NCBI RefSeq assembly: GCF_019320115.1
Contig: NC_089598.1
Coordinates: 25,902,657 to 25,966,656 of the forward strand
Length of the DNA: 64,000 bases
Source: Miscanthus floridulus
Taxonomy: Eukaryota; Streptophyta; Magnoliopsida; Poales; Poaceae
Direction of reading: 5' to 3'
In this document: piece by piece, positions 54,635 through 64,000 of the stretch
How the letters are laid out: the number at the start of each line of letters is the position of its first letter
Numbering within the stretch: the stretch's first letter is position 1
The notes under the pieces: generated by a model
What the model was told of the DNA's origin: nothing
Databases searched by the model: none
What the model saw: only the letters and a program-made list of their open reading frames with translations
Made by a program: the position numbers and the translations under genes

Positions 54635-57600
54635 TGTAACACCTCTGGTGTTTTGACCTAGCACTAAAAATTTACATGTCATCATGTGCATTGCAAAGCA
54701 TTCATATAGTATAAAGTTTTGAAGGCATTCACTAAATAAGGTTTATTTCATAATGTTGTTATTTCATGTGATGTGTTTCAAAAACCCTAAATAAAGATCA
54801 TGACCACAAGGGTCAAATTTCATGTGATCATGTGAGGCCATGTGTCATTTGACTCAAATAACCCTAATGGGCCATGTTACTGGTCAAAAATCAAAATTTA
54901 AGTAAAAGGAAGACAAATCAAATTTGAATTCAAATTCAAATTATAAAAGTCCTTTTTGCCCCTTTTGACTAATTCAAAATCCATATGGAATTTGGGGTTG
55001 AGCCAAAAAGCAAAGTTGGAGATTATTTTATGTAGATCAACTTTAGTATTCAAAGTTTTTCAAGTTTACATATAAAAATTGGAGTAATTTTGAAATTATT
55101 CAAATGCTCAAATGTACCCCAAATTCAAATTTCAAAATGGAGATAGAATTTGAAAATATTTCTAGAAGCAAAGTTGTAGAGCTTGAAAAATTGAACAACT
55201 TTTATTTTTGGAGATTTTCAACTTCTTTAGAAAATTTGTGAGTAATTTGAAAAAATGGATGCAGTGGCAGTTCTATAAATTTTTCAAAAATCTATCTCCA
55301 CCTCTTTGCTTACCGCCGGCGCCACGCGGAGACAACCGCTGATCGGGTTTCGCCGCTTTCACGTGCAGTGACACGCCAATACCTCTGTGGCGAGTTCACC
55401 CATGTGCTGTCAACACCGCACGCCCTCCTTCTTGCTATAAATAGGACCACGCCGTCGTCATTCGGAGTTTTTCCGTCGACTGCTCGCCGCCGGTGTCTTG
55501 CCCGCACTCGCGCAATTCGTCCTCGCCATAGTATCTAGGGCCAATTGCTTTGGCCAGAAGCTCCGCCTCGTCTTCCTACTCCTCCCATGCCTGATCGTGT
55601 CGCTCCTGGAAGTCCAACGCCGCCACGCGACGTCGTCTTCCCCGAGTCCGGCCGGAGCTCCGCCATCCTCGGTCTCACATGGTCCCATCGATCCGGTACA
55701 TCTACGCCTTCACCGAGTCTACCTACGTGATCACGGTGAGCTCCTGAATGTGAAGACCGTTTCACTTTAGCCCCTACTACAGTGTCACCATGGTTACGCT
55801 GTTCACCGTCATGCTCAGTCCGCCATGCCCGGCGTGGAGGTGTCTCCTGTGCACCTTTTTCCTTTCTGATAGCTGAGATTGGTTTGGGGGAAGTAGTAGA
55901 TCATTTTGGTGAGGTCTGTTTCGTCGGAGCGTCACCGTCGGCGCATTTTGCAGCCGGTCAGTGAGGGTAGCACCGTCGTGATTGCTTTGAGTCACTGACA
56001 GTGGGGTCAGCCTGTCAGTGCGAGTGAGGAAGAAGAACAGTGATGATTTTTATTTTCTGAATTTGTGAATAGTGTTGAAAATTTGGGAATTTGTAGGAAA
56101 TTCATGATAGCTCCAAAAATTTTGAAATTTTGTGTGTAGCTTCTTTACATGTTCTAGTATGATTTAAAAATTTGAAACTTGAAATTTGAATCTATTTTTA
56201 ATGTTCAAATATTCAGTCCATTAATTGAAAAATGCAATTTCCATGATTTTTGTAGGTCACTGTATAATTCCAAAAATCATGAAATTTGTTTTGGTACACT
56301 AATTTGTCATGAGGAATCTTACATAAAATTTTCAGGTCATTTGGAACAAGTTCATTTTTGGGCTTAATTCCAAATTAATTCAAAAATAAATAAAGACAAA
56401 CCCTAAGTGTTCGATTAGTGTTGGATCCTATTTTGGTCATGTTTTGTGACTAGTAGGGTTTCAAGATCCATTTGGTCAAGTCACATGTGTGGTTCTTAAT
56501 GGTGGGATTGCAAGTTGGTTTTGTTGGCTTGCAACTGTACCGTGAAATAAAAATCATTTGCGGGTGTTTTTACATTTCATGTACCATGAAAGCATCATGT
56601 TTACATTATCATCATGTTAAAGCATATGTTATCGTTTCGTGTAGAACCCGAGAGTGAAACGATTCTAGTTGAGCAAGTTCTGGAAGAATCCCCAGTTGTC
56701 ACGAGATTCGATAATCGTGGTACTGATCCGGAACCTGAGATCGTCAACGAAGGCAAGCCCCGGTTTATGCATTAAGCCCTTACCTTATTTACTTTGAAAA
56801 CTTTATCACCTATGTTACTTATTGCATTAAGTTGTTTAATTCAAATGTTACCTACTTGATGCATTACCTACCTTGATAATTGTTTACCATCCTTGACGAT
56901 GTTTTCATTTATAAAGGCGTAGTGTGCTTAGTATGCTTTATGGTAGGCTTTCAAAGTAAAAGTTTCAATACAATCAAAGATGGCATACTGGCCAAAGAAA
57001 GAAAGAATGTAGAATGAATTAGAGACTAGTCGGGTGACTTATCTTGAATGTTGGGTAATGTTGCCGACTATGTCACTTAAAGGCCACTCATTGTGGATCT
57101 TCTAAACGAGACACTTTGTAGTACTGGTCACATACTCCGATAAGCCTACTTTGGCTAATCCGATACTAAGACGAATGCCCACGCACTGGGAGTGGAGAGA
57201 TGGTGGGAGTAGCGTGTACCCTCATGGCTGGAATGTGGCCAGATTTGAGGTGTGCTGTGCTCTTGGGTGGCATGGAGACGGCTTAGTATAGGAGGATCCG
57301 GTAGCGAGGTTGATATATGCAAGATTAAGTTCTACATATGTCGTGTGATAAGGAATCCCTAGCTAGGACTTGAATCAATTCGAATTGCCGGTGCTCCGTG
57401 GATATGGAGACTCGATTCATTACAAAAGCAATACAGGACTGGTGAATTACTAAAACATGAGAAAAGAGTGAAATGAGAAGGAATAGAATATGGGAAATGT
57501 ACATTTAGTTTGAGATAATGAACTAAAAGGACTTAGGGGAAAAACTAAAGAATAGGATAAGAATAGTAAGCTTTTGGCAAAGTACTTTGAATATTGCTAC

Positions 57601-58142
57601 ATCCTTACCTTGTCCCAAACCCCTGCATCTCTAAAGTCTTACACCCCGTTACGTCAGGTTAGTCTTGTTGAGTACCTTTATACTCAGGGTTTGTTAACCC
57701 TTGTTGCAGGTGAGTCACATGTGCAGGCTTGTTTTGGTCCCTGCTGCATATCTGTGTTTGAAGTCAATGACAATGAGGAATGATGAATGGCCTTTGGACA
57801 AGGCACTAGTTTGTTTGATAAATAAAGTTAATGTAATATTATCCCGCTACTATGGTTGTATGACACTTATGGTATTGTAAGTTTGAAAACAACTGGTTTG
57901 TAACTATGTTATCTTAAGACTTCCGCTATCTTTTACTCTGATGTATATATTTGAATAAACTGTTGTAATCTGCAATGTCTATGATTGGGATCCTATTTGA
58001 AAAGAGAATAGTGGATGATTTGGGTTTCCCAAGGACACCCGATAGACCTATTGAGTTGTTGGGAACTCGTGTATGCTATCCGAGGTCTATTATGACGATG
58101 ATAGGTGCACATGGGCCTGATTCCTTAGGAGGTTCTGCCACA
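54635..58142 (+). repeat. 5' LTR of the Tekay element (3508 bp)
   Basis: It starts TGTAACACCTCTGGTG and ends GGTTCTGCCACA, giving the short inverted ends TGT/ACA. It contains a promoter near 55436. Frames within it (for example 57975-58169) are not genes. Confidence 0.93.
55436..55443 (+). promoter_or_regulatory. TATA box in the Tekay 5' LTR
   Basis: TATAAATA in the context CTTGCTATAAATAGGACC, about 800 bp into the LTR. Transcription would start some 30 bp downstream, so most of the LTR is R-U5 leader. Confidence 0.65.
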
Positions 58143-58144
58143 GC

Positions 58145-58156
58145 TGGTATCAGAGC
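58145..58156 (+). other. Tekay primer-binding site (tRNA-iMet)
   Basis: TGGTATCAGAGC, two bases after the LTR, is the classic plant initiator-methionine tRNA complement. Confidence 0.93.
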
Positions 58157-58526
58157 AGTTCCCATCTAAGATCATTGTAGGTTACTTTGGAAAACCTTCA
58201 AAATGATTTGGATCAAGGAAAGTAAACATGATATTTTGAAAGTTCAATTTCTTTCTTCTTACCTTTGATCTAGACTCAATCTTGTCTTATTTGAAAGTTT
58301 GTGGCGGATAATATGATTAGGTTTGTCCTATGTATTAAAAATCTAGTACTTATGATTATATAAATCTTTTGTACTTAGATTCGTAAGATCGATTCATGCA
58401 TCATGCTTAAGACCTTGCATAATAATTCCCCTTAATAGTGGTTGGGTAAGTAATGTCAATCCCATTCTTGCTAACCTCCATTATCCTCAAGCTATTCTTA
58501 TAGTCTTACCTTAAATCCTATAGGCT

Positions 58527-59057
58527 ATGGCAAAGACCAAGAAAACCACACGCAAGTCCACCGGACCTCATGGAGTCTCTCATCACCAGTTGGCACCAAG
58601 AAACCATGAGCTTGGTGAAGGAAGTTCCAAGAACCTAGGAGAGGAAGGATCTTCAAGCAACCCCGCCAACGTCGAGAACCTTAACAAGGAGCTCAACACT
58701 CTTCGTCGAGCTCATGCCAAAGATCAAGAAGAGCTGGCGGAAATGCAAAGGGGTATCACCATGACCATGGAGCTACGGAATGAAGCCTGGACACGAGAGG
58801 ATGCGGCCAATGAACGCGTCAATGAGTTGGAGTTCTACGTAGAGGACCTAGAGATGGACAATGCTATTCTTCATGAGAATGTCCACATGTTGTACGCTCA
58901 ACTTCATCCACCTCATGGGAATGGTGAAGTTACCGATGAAGAAATGATTGTAGCTCCAGGAGAAGTGGAGAATGAAGAGGAGGATCCTGAGGAGTTGATG
59001 TACTTCTCAGATGAAGATGAGGTTTTGTCCGATATGGGCATGGATGCCGAAGACTGA
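58527..59057 (+). CDS. Extra coiled-coil ORF upstream of Tekay gag
   Basis: An intact 176-codon frame from ATG 58527. Seen: a basic Ser/Thr-rich start (AKTKKTTRKSTGPHGVSHHQ), a long heptad-like helix (NLNKELNTLRRAHAKDQEEL and ERVNELEFYVEDLEMDNAIL), and a strongly acidic C-terminus (ENEEEDPEELMYFSDEDEVL). It has no zinc finger, catalytic motif or membrane segment. It precedes gag (59217) by about 160 bp. Unlike gag and pol it has no stop. The role is unknown; oligomerisation is likely from the coiled coil. It could instead be an N-terminal gag-like protein. Confidence 0.7.
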   Translation: MAKTKKTTRKSTGPHGVSHHQLAPRNHELGEGSSKNLGEEGSSSNPANVENLNKELNTLRRAHAKDQEELAEMQRGITMTMELRNEAWTREDAANERVNELEFYVEDLEMDNAILHENVHMLYAQLHPPHGNGEVTDEEMIVAPGEVENEEEDPEELMYFSDEDEVLSDMGMDAED

Positions 59058-59216
59058 GAGCTTGGAGTAGAAGTAGTTCCTTTACTGCTTTCCTAGAAAA
59101 CCAGGGTTGTCTTGTGGGATACAAGACATGTAATATAAATAAGGACCCTTTATAGCATGAAACCTTTTAAATGTTTTCAATAAAGAATAATGTAAGTAAA
59201 TGTGTTTCTCTAACAG

Positions 59217-60360
59217 ATGCCTTGTCCTATCACCCGAACTAGTGCTAGTGGCTCATATGACGATGATGAGTGCCCAAATCCTCCACCAATGCCCTTGACT
59301 ATGGCAGATGCCATAGCCGCACTCATCAACACAACGGCAGAGAATGCTAGGCTGTTAAGGGAGTTAGCGCAGAACTAGCAGGCACCATACCCTAATCATG
59401 GCCGTCGTAATGGAAATGATGGGTCAACTTATGTGGATTTTACTGACACATGTCCACCGGTGTTCTCTAAGGCAGAAGAACCTTTAGAAGCAGACGATTG
59501 GCTTAGGACAATAGAGCAAAAGTTCGAGCTGATTCACTATACCGAGGTTCAGAAACCTAGGTTTGTGGCACAGCACCTCCGAGGAGCTGCTGGTGCCTGG
59601 TGGGCAAATTTGGTGGTAGTATAGCCCACTGGTCACCAAATCAACTGGAGGGAGTTCAAGGATGCATTTAGGGCACACTATATTCCGGACGGTGTGATGA
59701 CCATGAAGTTAGAAGAGTTCTTGGCTCTTAAGCAAGGGGAGCACCCGGTGATGCATTATGTTGGGCGTTTCAATCACCTGTCGCAGTATGCTATTGAGTA
59801 TGTGAATACTGACAGGAAAAAAAGAATCATTTTCCTAGAGGCCTGAACACTAAACTTCAGACCATGATGGCAACTTGTGGTAATGCAACTTACCATGAGA
59901 CAATCAACATTACTATCGCTTCGGAAGAGAATTACCGCTGACACAAGGAGGCGAAGAAGAAGAAAATATTTGCTTCCAGATCATCAAGTGGCAAGCGTCA
60001 GAAGATAGTATACCATCCTTAGAATCATGGTCGTACGCCATTCCACCCACAACAAGGCCAAAGCAGGCAGCAGATCTTTATTCGCCCTGCAACTAATACG
60101 CCTTATACTCATCAAGCCCCGCAGCAGCAAAATAATACAAATAATGCAAACCGCAATGCTACTCCCCAGAATCACAATTTTCCATGCTATAATTGTGGTA
60201 AACCCGGACATTTTTCCCGAGACTATCCGTATCCTAGGAAGAACAATCCTAATGCACCCAAAGCCCCTGTTAATCAAGCTCAGAATCAGTACAAGGGCAA
60301 TGCTCAGAATAATCAGAAGGGTCAGGCTGAGAAGAAAACTGGAAGGGTATTCTATACTCA
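59217..60360 (+). pseudogene. Tekay gag (capsid and zinc knuckle), disrupted
   Basis: ATG 59217 opens PCPITRTSASGSYDDD. The capsid domain (PPVFSKAEEPLEADDWLRTI; HLRGAAGAWWANL; FKDAFRAHYIPDGVMTMKLE) follows with TAG 59376 and TAG 59622. A run of seven A near 59820 shifts the frame. Further stops are TGA 59939 and TAG 60020. The CCHC knuckle FPCYNCGKPGHFSRDYP has Tyr where the last Cys is usual (about 60178-60228). Gag would coat the element RNA. Confidence 0.88.
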
Positions 60361-60770
60361 AGTGGAATCTATTCCAGAAGGAGAACCAGTTATGATGGGT
60401 ATGTTTCCCATTGCTAAGCATCCTGCAATTACCTTATTTGATTCTGGTGCATCCCATACATTCATCAATCATACATTTGTTGTGAAGCATGGGATAGCTA
60501 TTGGGGAAACAAAAGAACCCCTATCATATACAGTCGCCTGGGGGACGAATCTGTACAAGGGAGGTAGTTCAGCATGTACCTATTGATTTGGGAGGATATG
60601 AGTTCCCTACCAATATGCTGATATTAAAGGATCAAGATATAGATGTGATCCTTGGTATGAACTAGTTAACTCAACATGGGGCTATCATAGATGTCCTGCA
60701 TAGAACCATAAGGGTAAATGCACCAGACAGCAAAACCCAACTTCTCATCCAACTTCCCTTTCCTAAGAGT
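60361..60770 (+). pseudogene. Tekay protease
   Basis: The aspartic protease box is ITLFDSGASHTFINHTFV (about 60430-60480), with the catalytic Asp retained. The frame shifts near 60530, so the visible frame ends at 60586 while the true continuation (VPIDLGGYEFPTNMLILKDQ) lies in the register that leads into RT. TAG 60663 falls where Trp is expected before LTQHGA. Confidence 0.82.
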
Positions 60771-61736
60771 ATAGTGGAAACAGTCTGTGCAACTATTGTT
60801 GAAGGAGCCGAGGAAATTTCAGTGGTATGTGAGTTTACGGATGTCTTTCCCGATGATCTGCCTGGTCTGCCACCAGACCGAGACGTAGAGTTCAGAATTG
60901 ATCTAAAACCAGGGACAGCACCAGTGTCCAGAAGGGCATATAGGATGCCACCCAAGGAACTAGCAGAATTAAAAATGCAACTACAAGAGTTGTTAGACAA
61001 GGGTTTCATTCAACCCAGTTCATCACCTTGGGGATGCCCTGCTATCTTCATAAAGAAGAAAGACCAAACCTTAAGGTTATGTGTTGACTATCGGCCGTTA
61101 AATGAAGTCACCATCAAGAACAAATACCCCTTACCCCGAATAGATTTGCTTTTTGATCAACTTGCGGGAGCTAAGGTATTTTTGAAGATAGACCTAAGAT
61201 CAGGCTACCACCAGATTAAGATCAGATGTGAAGATGTGCCGAAGACAGCATTTACTACCCCATATGGTCTATATGAGTATCTAGTCATGTCTTTTGGGCT
61301 AACCAATGCCCCGGCTCATTTCATGTACCTGTTGAACTCAGTTTTCATGCCTGAGTTAGATAAGTTTGTCGTGGTGTTCATAGACGACATTCTTATCTAT
61401 TCTAAGAGTAAAGAGGAACATGCGGAACATCTCCGTATTGTTCTACAAAGATTAAGAGATCACCAATTATATGCCAAATTCAGCAAATGTGCATTTTGGT
61501 TGGAGGAAGTACAATTTCTGGGTCATGTACTATCTGTTGAAGGTATAGCTGTTGATCCGAGTAAGGTGGAAGAAGTCCTTAATTGGAAAGCACCTACAAC
61601 TGTTCATCAAGTTCATAGTTTCCTGGGGTTGGCAGGGTATTACCATCGGTTTATCCCTGACTTCTCTAGAATTGTGAAGCCAATTACTGGATTACTGAAA
61701 AAATCAAACAAAGTTTGTATGGTCAACAGAATATGA
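60771..61736 (+). pseudogene. Tekay reverse transcriptase
   Basis: A full RT domain without an internal stop: [16 protein letters not shown] (about 60850), [20 protein letters not shown] (about 61073), [16 protein letters not shown] (about 61180), [19 protein letters not shown] (about 61283), catalytic FIDDILIY (61377-61400), [15 protein letters not shown] (about 61518), [18 protein letters not shown] (about 61620). A shift in AAAAAATCAAACAAAG near 61700-61713 separates it from RNase H. Otherwise it looks functional. Confidence 0.92.
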
Positions 61737-63711
61737 AGAGGCCTTTCAGACATTGAAGAAGTTGCTGACAACTGCACCAGTATTAGCACAACCGGATATC
61801 GAGAGGCCATTTGATATCCATTGTGATGCATCTGGAATTGGTATTGGTTGTGTTCTTATGCAAGAAGGCAGAGTCATAGCATACGCTTCCAGACAACTCA
61901 AGAAGCTTGAGGAACATTATCCCACCCACGATCTTGAATTAGCTGCTGTTGTCCATTCACTCAAGATTTGGCGACATTATTTATTGGGCAATATCTGTCA
62001 TATCTATATGGATCACAAAAGTTTGAAATATATCTTCACTCAGTCAGAGTTGAATATGAGGCAAAAAAGATGGTTAGAACTTATCAAAGATTATGATTTA
62101 GAAGTGCATTATCATCCGAGCAAGGCTAATGTGGTTGCCGATGCCCTGAGTTGCAAGCGTCATTGTCATTGCCTGATTGTAGAACTGATGCAGCGAACAT
62201 TGTGTCAAGAGATGGAGCATCTGAATTTACAAATCATAGAACAAGGTTCCCTGTCCAATATTGTAGTTGAGTCCACTATCAAAGATCAGATCATTGCTAC
62301 TCAACAGAAAAGTAAGGGCATAGCCCATATTAAGGATAAAGTTAGATCTAGAAAACCAACATGTTTCAAGATTGATGAATCAGATGTCGTATGGTTTAAG
62401 GATAGATTGGTAGTACCCAAAAATTCAGAGCTGCAAAAGCAGATTCTTGATGAAGCTCATTCTACAAGATACTCCATTCATCCGGGTAGCAACAAAATGT
62501 ATCATGATCTAAGAAAGAGATATTGGTGGACCAAAATGAAAATAGAAATAGCTCAATATGTAGCCAAGTGTGATATTTGTCAGAGAGTCAAAGCGGTTCA
62601 TATGAAGACTGCAGGTCCATTACATTCATTGCCAGTTCCATCTTGGAAGTGGGAAGATATATGTATGGACTTCATAGTAGGGTTGCCTAGGACATCTGCA
62701 GGCTACAATTCAATATGGGTTATTATTGATCGCCTAACCAAGATAGCTCATTTCTTACCAGTTAGAGATAAATATCGAGCGGAACAATATGCCAAGCTTT
62801 ATCTTGATAGAATCTTTAGTCTGCATGGGGCACCCAAGACCATTGTCTCTGATAGAGGGTCATTGTTCATATCCAAGTTTTGGAAAAGTCTACATGAGTC
62901 TTTAGGAACTAAACTTATCCATAGTTCTGCTTATCATCCACAAACAGACGGACATACTGAAAGGGTAAATCAAATTCTTGAAGATATGTTAGGAGCATGT
63001 GTCCTTTCCTTTGGTGCTAAATGGGATGAATGTCTTCCCTTAGCTGAATTCTCGTATAACAATAGCCATCAAGAGAGTATTAAGATGGCACCCTTCGAAG
63101 CACTGTATGGCTGTAGGTGGCAGACACCTTTAAATTGGTCAGAAGCTGGAGAACGTTGGTTCTTTGGACCGGATGTGGTCAAGGAAGCTAAAGAGAAAGT
63201 TAAACTCATACAAGCTAATATGAAGATAGCTCAATCCCAACAGAAAAACTATGCTGATAAGAGGAGATGACCGCTAGAATTCAAAGTGGGAGATTATGTC
63301 TACCTTAAGGTATCACCGATGAAAGGAGTTCATCATTTTGGGATTCGGGGAAAGTTGGCACCCCGTTATGTAGGTCCTTTTCAAATCCAACAATAATGTG
63401 GACCAGTCGCCTATCGCGTCAAGCTACCAGATCACATGTCAGCGGTGCATGATATCTTTCATGTATCTCAGTTAAAGAAGTGTCTTCAAGTACCTGACCA
63501 GGAGATTGACTTTGGTGATGTAGAACTGGAACCTAATTTGACTTATGCCGAGTACCCCATTAGAGTTTTAGATCAGAAATATCGAGTCACTCGGAGACGT
63601 ATGATCAAGTTCTACAAAGTACAATGGAATCAACACACTGAAGATGAAGCTACTTGGGAGTTCGAGGATTACTTAGAAGAGAATTTTCCTAACTTCTTTG
63701 CTTCTATCTAG
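61713..63711 (+). pseudogene. Tekay RNase H, integrase and chromodomain
   Basis: RNase H: FDIHCDASGIGIGCVLMQEG (about 61810), THDLELAAVVHSL, SKANVVADALS. Integrase: HHCC zinc finger (EAHSTRYSIHPGSNK to AKCDICQRVK, about 62452-62590); D at 62668, D at 62851, E at 62959, spacing D-x60-D-x35-E. Chromodomain at the C-terminus: YPIRVLDQKYRVTRRRMIKF, VQWNQHTEDEATWEFEDYL (about 63556-63680), which in chromoviruses targets integration to marked heterochromatin. Stops are TGA 63268 and TAA 63394; the ORF ends at TAG 63709. Confidence 0.92.
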
Positions 63712-63870
63712 TTGCAATACCTTGTCTATATTGTAACTTGTCTCGTTTGTCAGCAGAATGGAAAACCTCCTCACTCGCCTTTTTGAAAAAAGTTCTAATG
63801 TGTTAGCTTGACACATTTCCTTTTCCATTACTTAGCCTTAAGTTTTAAATCTCGGGACGAGATTTCTTTA

Positions 63871-63881
63871 AGGGGGAAGGG
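63871..63881 (+). other. Tekay polypurine tract
   Basis: AGGGGGAAGGG one base before the 3' LTR TG, the plus-strand primer site of reverse transcription. Confidence 0.92.
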
Positions 63882-63882
63882 T

Positions 63883-64000
63883 TGTAACACCTCTGGTGTT
63901 TTGACCTAGCACTAAAAATTTACATGTCATCATGTGCATTGCAAAGCATTCATATAGTATAAAGTTTTGAATGCATTCACTAAATAAGGTTTATTTCATA
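63883..64000 (+). repeat. 3' LTR of the Tekay element (first 118 bp)
   Basis: It starts TGTAACACCTCTGGTG and matches 54635-54752 at all but one base. It is cut by the end of the window. Confidence 0.95.

Larger units (their letters stand above)
54635..64000 (+). mobile_element. Tekay-type (Del/Tekay chromovirus) Ty3/gypsy element, 3' LTR cut by window end
   Basis: 5' LTR of 3508 bp, initiator-Met PBS, an extra ORF, gag, protease, RT, RNase H, integrase with chromodomain, PPT, then the first 118 bp of the 3' LTR. Very long LTRs starting TGTAACACC plus a C-terminal chromodomain are typical of the Tekay clade. It is inserted in the minus-strand element; the left target duplication would be TTAGT (54630-54634). 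Visible LTR bases differ at one position (54724 G, 63972 T), so the insertion looks recent, yet its genes carry several stops and shifts. Confidence 0.94.

Noticed and set aside
1..64000. CRISPR arrays, operons, rRNA or tRNA genes
   Set aside because: No spaced short repeats of CRISPR type, no bacterial-style gene packing and no rRNA or tRNA sequence was seen; spliced genes and plant transposons mark this as plant nuclear DNA.

Overview
The window is a block of repeat-rich nuclear DNA from a grass. I infer Poaceae, probably Panicoideae/Andropogoneae, from the repeat families: Tat-lineage and chromovirus Ty3/gypsy elements, CACTA transposons with TTTAGTCCCGG and TTGTAGGGGCGGC subterminal repeats, Stowaway-like tails and Helitron-type ends. 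I see no complete host gene. Two host-gene remnants are visible: exons of a DEAH-box RNA helicase (DEAH10/RID1-like), and a fragment of an adenylate/tRNA isopentenyltransferase (IPT). Almost everything else is transposons inserted into one another.

Layout, left to right. 1-10807: a Tat-lineage Ty3/gypsy element on + (copy A, 5' part outside the window). It has a decayed pol with two RNase H domains, a 109-bp tandem repeat, a spliced gene on the opposite strand, and the 3' LTR. 10808-12120: the 3' part of a LINE, which copy A interrupts. 12303-12361 and 19008-19971: exons of the helicase gene (- strand). They are split by a CACTA element (CACTA-1, 12362-19007, TSD CCA), and CACTA-1 itself carries a 2.4-kb solo LTR (15306-17675). 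19972-24130: a Reina-like chromovirus, inserted in the next helicase exon and truncated at its 3' end. 24131-28269: a probable Helitron. A (ATGT)n tract follows, then the 3' terminus of a second, oppositely oriented Helitron at 28555.

30084-42695: CACTA-2 (TSD TTG), a 12.6-kb element whose genes all lie on -. These are a decayed TNP2 transposase, a TNP1-like gene with an Ulp1-type (C48) protease end, and a small two-exon gene with a GRF-type zinc finger and a membrane segment. 42699-48969: older low-copy or degraded DNA with a repeat-associated ORF, the IPT fragment and Stowaway-type MITE remnants.

48970-53524: copy B of the same Tat family as copy A, with 5' LTR, PBS, gag, protease and part of RT. 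It is cut by a minus-strand LTR element (53525-54634). That element is in turn cut by a Tekay-type chromovirus (54635 to beyond 64000) with 3.5-kb LTRs, a tRNA-iMet PBS, an extra ORF ahead of gag, gag-pol with a chromodomain, a PPT, and the start of the 3' LTR.

The interruption order gives a relative history. Helicase gene: LINE in an intron, then copy A into the LINE; CACTA-1 into one exon, then the solo-LTR element into CACTA-1; the Reina-like element into another exon, then a Helitron. On the right: copy B, then the minus-strand element, then Tekay, the youngest of the three. In-frame stops in the retroelement genes are mostly TAG at positions where Gln is expected, which fits decay by deamination of methylated CAG (CHG) sites.
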